A stretch of 64,000 bases of DNA, from contig NZ_CP124750.1 in NCBI RefSeq assembly GCF_029962605.1, positions 3,844,001 to 3,908,000 on the forward strand. Reading direction: 5' to 3'. Below the pieces are notes generated by a model. It made no database searches. It worked only from the letters and a program-made list of their open reading frames with translations, and was not told where the DNA came from. Below, one piece after another: positions 58,408-64,000 of the stretch (position 1 is the stretch's first letter; the number at the start of each line of letters is the position of its first letter). The position numbers were made by a program, and so were the translations under genes. Source of the stretch: Serratia sarumanii (GTDB lineage: Bacteria; Pseudomonadota; Gammaproteobacteria; Enterobacterales; Enterobacteriaceae).

Positions 58408-59286
58408 CTACCCCGCCATATCAATGCCGCTGAACTGTAAAAAACGTGCGGCGGCGTTTGACAAGGGCTGCGGCCAGATGCAATACACCTGGCGTCGCGG
58501 CCCGTCTTCAATCGGAATCGACACCAGCGTGCTTAGGCGTTGCGCGGTCGAGATCGGTACGATGCCCGCCGCCAATCCGCGCCGCACCAGATTCTCCAAC
58601 CATTCGATATGATCGATTTCAAAACTGACGTGCCGGCGGATGCCCGCCGCCTGGAAGGCGCGATCGGTTTGGCGCCGCGCGCCGGTGCCGCTGTAGAAAT
58701 CCACCAGCGGCACTTCCGCCAGCGCCTGCAGATTCACCCGCTCACGGTTGGCCAGCGGATGCTGCGGCGCCACCAACGCCACCAGCGGCTCATCGGTCAA
58801 CTGCCGGTGCGACATCGGCAGCAAATCGACATCGCCGGGCCAGATGCCGACGAACGCCATATCGCACTTCTGCTGACGCACGTCCTCCAGCAGGGCTTCG
58901 CTCATGCCGACGTACAGGCGGATGTTCACCGCCGGATAGTGGCGATGAAACTTGTCGAGCTTTTCGGTCAGATCAATCGCGTTTATGGTTGAAATGGTGC
59001 CGATGGTCAAGGTGCCGGACACCGCATCCCCGGCGGCGGTCACCTCTTCCACCAGCGCCTGCTGCGCCGCCAGCAGCCGCTGCGCCGAGGGAATGAAAGC
59101 CTGGCCGGCGGGGGTCAATCGCACCCGACGCGAGGTGCGCTCAAACAGCGTACAGCCCAGTTCTTCTTCCAGTTTAGCGATCTGGTGGCTGAGCGCCGAC
59201 TGCACCGTATGGCAGCGCTGCGCCGCCCGGGTGAAGCTCTGTTCCTCCGCCACCGCCAGCGCATAGCGGATCTGTTTCAGGTTCAT
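58408..59286 (-). CDS. LysR family transcriptional regulator
   Basis: The 292-residue protein begins MNLKQIRYALAVAEEQSFTRAAQRCHTVQSALSHQI (seen as MNLKQIRYALAVAEEQSFTR and AAQRCHTVQSALSHQI), the LysR helix-turn-helix, with an effector-binding domain from about residue 90. It is divergent from the MFS gene at 59392, with a TATCT-N7-AGATA dyad 7 bp from its start. Its likely target is that MFS gene. The ligand is unknown. Confidence 0.92.
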   Translation of the reverse strand: MNLKQIRYALAVAEEQSFTRAAQRCHTVQSALSHQIAKLEEELGCTLFERTSRRVRLTPAGQAFIPSAQRLLAAQQALVEEVTAAGDAVSGTLTIGTISTINAIDLTEKLDKFHRHYPAVNIRLYVGMSEALLEDVRQQKCDMAFVGIWPGDVDLLPMSHRQLTDEPLVALVAPQHPLANRERVNLQALAEVPLVDFYSGTGARRQTDRAFQAAGIRRHVSFEIDHIEWLENLVRRGLAAGIVPISTAQRLSTLVSIPIEDGPRRQVYCIWPQPLSNAAARFLQFSGIDMAG

Positions 59287-59292
59287 GGCATC

Positions 59293-59309
59293 TATCTTGA
59301 AATGAGATA
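59293..59309. promoter_or_regulatory. LysR-type dyad upstream of the 58408 regulator
   Basis: TATCT and AGATA are 5-bp arms with a 7-nt centre, the ATC-N9-GAT/T-N11-A type of LysR site, in the 105-bp gap between the divergent LysR and MFS genes. Confidence 0.6.
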
Positions 59310-59391
59310 AATCAAATGAAAATTATACATTGGTTTCCGCAGACGCATTGCCGGATACTGCGCGCTATCTTCTTCCCGTGATGAAAAAATC

Positions 59392-60591
59392 ATGAACCAA
59401 CAAAACGTCCACCCGGGCCTCAGCCCGGCGCTGACCGTGCTGATCGCCATCGCTACCGGCCTGGCGGTCGCCAGCAACTATTACGCGCAGCCGCTGCTGG
59501 AAACCATCGCCACCGGCTTCAATCTGTCGGTCAACCAGGCCGGCTTTATCGTTACCGCCGCGCAGCTCGGTTACGCCACCGGCCTGCTGCTGCTGGTGCC
59601 GCTCGGCGATATGTTCGAGCGCCGCGGGCTGATCGTTTTCATGACGCTGCTGGCCGCCGGGGGCATGCTGATCACCGCCACCTCCGCCACGCTGCCGATG
59701 ATGATCCTCGGCACCGCGCTCACCGGGCTGTTCTCGGTGGTGGCGCAGATCCTGGTGCCGCTGGCCGCCACGCTGGCTCACCCGGAAAAGCGCGGCAAGA
59801 CCGTCGGCATCATCATGAGCGGCCTGCTGCTTGGCATCCTGCTGGCGCGCACCGTCGCGGGCGCACTGGCGTCGTTCGGCGGCTGGCGCACCATCTACTG
59901 GGTCGCCAGCGTGCTGATGATCCTGATGGCGCTGATCCTGTGGCGCGCGCTGCCGCGCTATAAGCAGCACTCCGGGCTGAACTACCCGCAGCTGCTGGCC
60001 TCGATCTTCAGCCTGTTCTGCCGCACGCCGCTGCTGCGCACCCGCGCCATCCTCGGCGCCCTGTCGTTCGCCAACTTCAGCGTGCTCTGGACCTCCATGG
60101 CCTTTCTGCTCGCCGCGCCGCCGTTCAACTACTCCGAGGGGGTGATCGGGCTGTTCGGCCTGGTGGGCGCCGCCGGGGCGCTGGCCGCTTCGCGCGCCGG
60201 GCATCTGGCGGACAAGGGCAAGGCCGGGCTGACCACCACCGTCGGCCTGGTGCTGCTGCTGCTGTCATGGATACCCATCGCGTTGGCTAAACAATCGCTG
60301 TGGGCGCTGATCGCCGGCATCCTGATCCTCGATCTGGCGGTGCAGGCAGTACACGTCACCAACCAGAGCGTGATGTACCGCATCATGCCGGACGCGCGCA
60401 ACCGCCTGACCGCCGGCTACATGACCAGCTACTTTATCGGCGGCGCCCTCGGTTCACTGCTCTCCGCCTCGGCCTATCAGCATGCCGGCTGGTACGGCGT
60501 GGCCGCCGCCGGCGGGGTGTTATGCCTGCTCAACCTGCTGACCTGGTGGCTCGGCAAGCACCACGATCCGCAGGGGCCGGCGACAATCTGA
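59392..60591 (+). CDS. MFS transporter (DHA1 type, YgaY-position)
   Basis: The 399-residue protein has about 12 helices, the loop motif GDMFERRGLIVFMTLLAAGG, and helix 1 TVLIAIATGLAVASNYYAQPLLETIA, recognisable as GLAVASNYYAQPLLETIA of the YnfM/YgaY-like group. In E. coli, ygaY, a cryptic MFS gene, lies between proX and ygaZ, and here the frame is intact. It likely exports small molecules under the divergent LysR regulator. Confidence 0.9.
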   Translation: MNQQNVHPGLSPALTVLIAIATGLAVASNYYAQPLLETIATGFNLSVNQAGFIVTAAQLGYATGLLLLVPLGDMFERRGLIVFMTLLAAGGMLITATSATLPMMILGTALTGLFSVVAQILVPLAATLAHPEKRGKTVGIIMSGLLLGILLARTVAGALASFGGWRTIYWVASVLMILMALILWRALPRYKQHSGLNYPQLLASIFSLFCRTPLLRTRAILGALSFANFSVLWTSMAFLLAAPPFNYSEGVIGLFGLVGAAGALAASRAGHLADKGKAGLTTTVGLVLLLLSWIPIALAKQSLWALIAGILILDLAVQAVHVTNQSVMYRIMPDARNRLTAGYMTSYFIGGALGSLLSASAYQHAGWYGVAAAGGVLCLLNLLTWWLGKHHDPQGPATI

Positions 60592-60712
60592 TTATCGTGC
60601 AAATAGTAACTTAAGAAATTTATTAGCGGTGCAGGGTATAAACATTACTTACTCTCTGGTAATGTTCTGGCCATAAACTATTGAAGTCCTATCTACCCTG
60701 CGACCCACAACC

Positions 60713-61459
60713 ATGCAAAGCCAAGCTGCAGACAGCCTCAATCCGCCCGCCGTCAGCGCCACCTTCGCCAACGGCGTCGTCGACAGTTTGCCGATCGTCA
60801 TCGGGTATGTCCCGGTGGCGTTCGCCTTCGGCCTCAGCGCCGTCAAACTGGGCTTTTCCCCGCTGGAAAGCATTTTCTTCTCCTGCATCATCTACGCCGG
60901 CGCCAGCCAGTTCGTGATCACCGCCCTGCTGAGCGCCGGAATGTCACTGTGGGTCTCCGCGTTGACGGTGATGGCGATGGACGTGCGCCACCTGCTGTAC
61001 GGCCCGGCGCTGCGTCATCGCATCGTCTCGCGCATGTCGCCCGGCAAAACGGCGATGTGGGCCTTCGGCCTGACCGATGAAGTTTTCGCCGCCGCGACCG
61101 CCAGGCTGATGCGCAATAACCGCAGCTGGAGCGAAAACTGGATGCTGGGCATCGCGCTCTGTTCCTGGCTCTCCTGGGTGGCCGGCACCGCGCTCGGCGC
61201 GCTGTTCGGCAACGGCCCGCTGGAGCAGTTCCCGGTGATCGAAGCCTCGCTGGCCTTCATGCTGCCGGCGCTGTTTCTCAGCTTCCTGCTGGCCGCCTTC
61301 CGCCGCCCGCAGAGCCTGACTATCGCCGCCGCGCTGGCCGGCGCGCTGCTCGGCGTAGTGCTGTTCTCCATTCCGGTCGCCATTTTGGCCGGCATCGGCG
61401 CCGGCTGCATCGCCGCCCTGTTCCAGCCAGCCCCTGCGGAGGCCCCCCATGAACACTGA
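60713..61459 (+). CDS. ygaZ: AzlC family branched-chain amino acid exporter subunit YgaZ
   Basis: YgaZ is the large subunit of the YgaZH L-valine exporter (AzlC family). The 248 residues have the family start TFANGVVDSLPIVIGYVPVAFAFGLSAVKLG (seen as GVVDSLPIVIGYVPVAFAFG) and AGASQFVITALLSAG. About seven helices are predicted. It overlaps ygaH by 11 nt, so the two are cotranslated, and it lies in the E. coli order before emrR. Confidence 0.95.
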   Translation: MQSQAADSLNPPAVSATFANGVVDSLPIVIGYVPVAFAFGLSAVKLGFSPLESIFFSCIIYAGASQFVITALLSAGMSLWVSALTVMAMDVRHLLYGPALRHRIVSRMSPGKTAMWAFGLTDEVFAAATARLMRNNRSWSENWMLGIALCSWLSWVAGTALGALFGNGPLEQFPVIEASLAFMLPALFLSFLLAAFRRPQSLTIAAALAGALLGVVLFSIPVAILAGIGAGCIAALFQPAPAEAPHEH

Positions 61460-61796
61460 TGTGCTGGCGATCGGTCTGGTGGTGGGCTGCGCCAATTACC
61501 TGTTCCGTTATCTGCCGCTGCGGCTGGCGCCGCCGCGCGCGCAGCCCGGCCTCAAACGCGGTAAAACCGCCCTGCTGCTCGACAGCATCGGCATCGCCTC
61601 GATCTGCGCCCTGCTGGTGGTCTCCAGCACGCCGGTGGTGATGCGCGAACCGGACAAGCTGCTGCCGACGTTGGTGGGGTTCGCCGCGCTGGCGCTGTGC
61701 TTCTACCGCAGCAAAAGCATCATTCTGTCGACGCTGCTCGGCGCGACGGCCTTTGGCGTCACATTAAAGCTGTTAATGCTTTTCGGTCCGGGCTGA
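61449..61796 (+). CDS. ygaH: AzlD family exporter subunit YgaH
   Basis: YgaH is the small AzlD subunit partner of YgaZ. The 115-residue protein has about four helices: a start NTDVLAIGLVVGCANYLFRYLPLRL (seen as GLVVGCANYLFRYLPLRL), LLLDSIGIASICALLVVSS, and a C-terminal STLLGATAFGVTLKLL. It starts inside ygaZ. Together they form the valine/methionine exporter known in E. coli. Confidence 0.94.
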   Translation: MNTDVLAIGLVVGCANYLFRYLPLRLAPPRAQPGLKRGKTALLLDSIGIASICALLVVSSTPVVMREPDKLLPTLVGFAALALCFYRSKSIILSTLLGATAFGVTLKLLMLFGPG

Positions 61797-61957
61797 CGCC
61801 GCTCCGATCGTTTGGCTTCACTTTGGCGTTTTCAGGCGCCACATCTTTACAAACACTGACAAATGACACGAATTGCTAAATTATCCGCACGGCTGAACAT
61901 TTACATTATTAGTCACCGTAGTTACTATCTCGAACGAAATTAATGAGGCCCTAAATT

Positions 61958-62476
61958 ATGGAAAGCTCGTTTGCCCCCATAGAACAAATGCTGAATTTCC
62001 GCGCCACGCGGCAGAAAGATTTCCCTTATCAGGAAATCCTGCTGACCCGCCTGTGCATGCACATGCAAGGCAAGCTGCTGGAAAACCGCAATAAGATGCT
62101 CAAGGCGCAGGGGATTAACGAAACACTGTTTATGGCGCTGATTACCCTGGATGCGCAGGAGAGCCACAGCATCCAACCTTCTGAGCTAAGCTCTGCCTTG
62201 GGCTCCTCGCGCACCAATGCGACCCGCATCGCCGATGAGCTGGAGAAACGCGGCTGGATCGAGCGCCGGGAAAGCGACAACGATCGCCGCTGCCTGCATC
62301 TGCATCTGACACCGCAGGGGGAAGAGTTTCTCAGTCAACTGCTGCCGCCGCAGCACCAATGTCTGCATTTCCTGTGGTCCACGTTGACCGACGATGAGCA
62401 AAAACAGCTGGAACAGCTGACGCGCAAATTGCTGGCACGTCTGGATCAAATGGAAATCACAGAACAGTTACCCTAA
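61958..62476 (+). CDS. emrR: MarR family transcriptional repressor EmrR (MprA)
   Basis: EmrR represses the emr multidrug pump and is released by drugs such as CCCP, nalidixic acid and salicylate. The 172 residues match Mpr[29 protein letters not shown] at the start (seen as [16 protein letters not shown]), the winged helix [35 protein letters not shown] (seen as [19 protein letters not shown]), and the family length. Next is a pump gene 27 bp away, so self-repression of the operon is expected. Confidence 0.95.
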   Translation: MESSFAPIEQMLNFRATRQKDFPYQEILLTRLCMHMQGKLLENRNKMLKAQGINETLFMALITLDAQESHSIQPSELSSALGSSRTNATRIADELEKRGWIERRESDNDRRCLHLHLTPQGEEFLSQLLPPQHQCLHFLWSTLTDDEQKQLEQLTRKLLARLDQMEITEQLP

Positions 62477-62503
62477 TTCACAATTTCTGTTCAGGTACCT
62501 ATT

Positions 62504-63955
62504 ATGCGATCCCCATTTAACTGGAGATTCACCCCGCTGTTCGCCGTGTTGCTGCTGGCCGGGTGTGCTTCGACCGATAATATTGCCCCGCAATCCACGC
62601 TGATGGATCCGCAGAGCCTGCAGTTGGCTCAGCCGAAAGTCAGTTCGCTGGCCGTCAGCCCGCAGTGGTGGCGCGCCCTCAAGGATCCGCAGTTGGATAC
62701 CCTGATGACGCAAACGCTGCAAAGCTCGCCGACCCTGCGGCAGGCCGCCGCCCGCGTGCGCGAAGCGCAAAGCGTGGTGGGCGAAGCCAGCGCCGCCAAC
62801 GGGCCGAACCTGGATCTGAACGCCAGCACCCAGCGCCAGCGCGTGCCGCAAAACGTCAATATGGGGTTGGGGTATCCGCATAAGCCAATCTATTCAAGCT
62901 CCAACTCGCTGGGGTTAAACCTGGCGTACGAGTTCGACTGGTGGGGCAAATACCGCAACCAGGTGAACGCCGCCAAAGCGCAGGTCAACGCCGCGCGCGC
63001 CGAGCAGGAACAGGCGGCGCTGACGCTGACCAGCTCGGTGGCGTCCGCCTACTATCAGCTGCAGAGCAATCTGGCGCTCGAGAAGCTGCTGCAGCAGGAA
63101 GTGAACAACAATGAGCGCCTGACCGCGCTGCGCCAACAGCGCTATCAGGCCGGCCTGACCGGCGTCGACGTGCCGCAACAAACCCAGGCGCAGTCCGACG
63201 TCGCCAAGCAGCAGATCCTGCAGCTGCAGTCGCAGATCGAGCAGCTCCGGCACCAACTCGCCGCGCTGGCGGGCCAGGGGCCGAACGCCATGCAGCACCT
63301 GCGTCAGGTGCCGTTGCCTGCAGACAACCTGATGGCGCCGCAAGGCGAGCTGACGGCGGATCTGCTGGGCAAACGCCCGGACATCGCCGCGCAACGCCAG
63401 CTGGTGGAGTCTTACAGCCAGCGCGTCAGCGCCGCACGTAAAGAGTTTTACCCCAGCCTGACCATTTCAGCCTTCGCCGGCCTGATGACCACCAATACCA
63501 GTGGCACCAGCCCGAATCTGTTTGAAGCGGCCAGCCAGGCCTGGAACGTGATGCCGGCGATTTCGCTGCCGATCTTCCACGCCGGGGCGCTGCGCAGCAA
63601 GCTGGGCGAGGAATCCGCGCTGTATGACGAAGCGGTGGAATCCTACAACCAAACCATCCTGAATGCGGTACAGGAAACCGCCGACGCCATCACCATCCAG
63701 CAGAGTTCTGCGCAACAGCAGCTGCAGGCGGCGTCCGCGGCCCAGTCGATGCAACAGGTGTATCAGGTCGCCAACGCCCGTTACCAGGCAGGGATTATCG
63801 GGCGCGACGATCTGTTGACCAGCCAGACGCAGCTATTGCAGCAGCAACAGGCGGAGTTGAATGCCAGCAGCAACTTACTGCAGGCGAAGATAGGACTGAT
63901 CCGTGCGCTGGGCGGTGGCTATCAGGCCCCGGCCGCAGCGGATTCGAAAGCATAA
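62504..63955 (+). CDS. Efflux outer-membrane lipoprotein (NodT/OprM family)
   Basis: The 483-residue protein is a TolC-like outer-membrane factor of the NodT family: a lipoprotein signal with lipobox LLLAGC (Cys21), QWWRALKDPQLDTLM near residue 54, FDWWGKYRNQVNAAKAQ, LLGKRPDIAAQRQ and GIIGRDDLLTSQTQLL. Two OEP repeats with long coiled coils make the trimeric duct. In E. coli no such gene lies in emrRAB, which uses TolC. It is 27 bp after emrR and 23 bp before emrA, so it is part of the operon. Confidence 0.9.
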   Translation: MRSPFNWRFTPLFAVLLLAGCASTDNIAPQSTLMDPQSLQLAQPKVSSLAVSPQWWRALKDPQLDTLMTQTLQSSPTLRQAAARVREAQSVVGEASAANGPNLDLNASTQRQRVPQNVNMGLGYPHKPIYSSSNSLGLNLAYEFDWWGKYRNQVNAAKAQVNAARAEQEQAALTLTSSVASAYYQLQSNLALEKLLQQEVNNNERLTALRQQRYQAGLTGVDVPQQTQAQSDVAKQQILQLQSQIEQLRHQLAALAGQGPNAMQHLRQVPLPADNLMAPQGELTADLLGKRPDIAAQRQLVESYSQRVSAARKEFYPSLTISAFAGLMTTNTSGTSPNLFEAASQAWNVMPAISLPIFHAGALRSKLGEESALYDEAVESYNQTILNAVQETADAITIQQSSAQQQLQAASAAQSMQQVYQVANARYQAGIIGRDDLLTSQTQLLQQQQAELNASSNLLQAKIGLIRALGGGYQAPAAADSKA

Positions 63956-63978
63956 TAATATAAGGCTTGGAGAACACC

Positions 63979-64000
63979 ATGAGCGCAAGCGCGGAAATCC
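63979..64000 (+). CDS. emrA: Multidrug efflux membrane-fusion subunit EmrA (5' end only)
   Basis: Only the first seven codons (MSASAEI) are in the window. E. coli EmrA begins MSANAE, and the gene is in the expected place after emrR and the outer-membrane factor. GGAG lies 6-8 nt before the ATG. The rest, and emrB, would lie to the right. The name rests on this short N-terminus and context. Confidence 0.6.

Overview
The window looks like chromosome of a Serratia species close to S. marcescens. The basis is a GC-rich enterobacterial gene set, a tmRNA with the ANDENYALAA tag, the Serratia-type flagellar phospholipase pair phlA-phlB, and near E. coli-level identity in the housekeeping proteins. 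No species assignment is proved without a database search.

Positions 1-23400 are core genome. Leftward runs pdxJ-recO-era-rnc-lepB-lepA, then the sigma-E operon rpoE-rseA-rseB-rseC preceded by an overlapping leader ORF (rseD-like). Rightward are nadB, srmB, ung, nadK, recN, bamE and smpB. trmN6, phlA-phlB, grcA, grpE and ratA-rnfH lie on the minus strand. Control signals are readable here: sigma-32 at grpE, two LexA boxes at recN, a sigma-28-like promoter at phlA, and an FNR pair at grcA.

Positions 23385-26170 form a small, AT-richer island just behind ssrA, a common integration site. It holds an IS3-family remnant, an unrecognised 238-aa protein, a lipoprotein that may resemble a SecD P1-head domain, an orphan Fur-like box, and a frameshifted P4-type primase/helicase. 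It is a decayed satellite or genomic island whose two cargo genes are still open.

Positions 26179-42512 are metabolic and accessory chromosome: a metal-linked PepSY/DUF2946 pair, acetyltransferases, LysR and MocR regulators, MFS transporters, small conserved proteins (YodC, YjdI, YjdJ, SmrA, ElaB), and the acid-shock gene asr followed by a 32-aa YdgU-like membrane protein.

Positions 42786-64000 keep the E. coli order nrdHIEF - proVWX - MFS - ygaZH - emrR - emrA. About 8 kb is inserted between nrdF and proV: a toxin-antitoxin pair, DUF1289, an SDR, a metallo-beta-lactamase-fold protein, a patatin, and a 2-hydroxycarboxylate transporter with a CitA/CitB-type two-component system. An outer-membrane factor gene is inserted between emrR and emrA, so the locus may encode a complete drug pump. 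pdxJ is cut by the left edge and emrA by the right edge.
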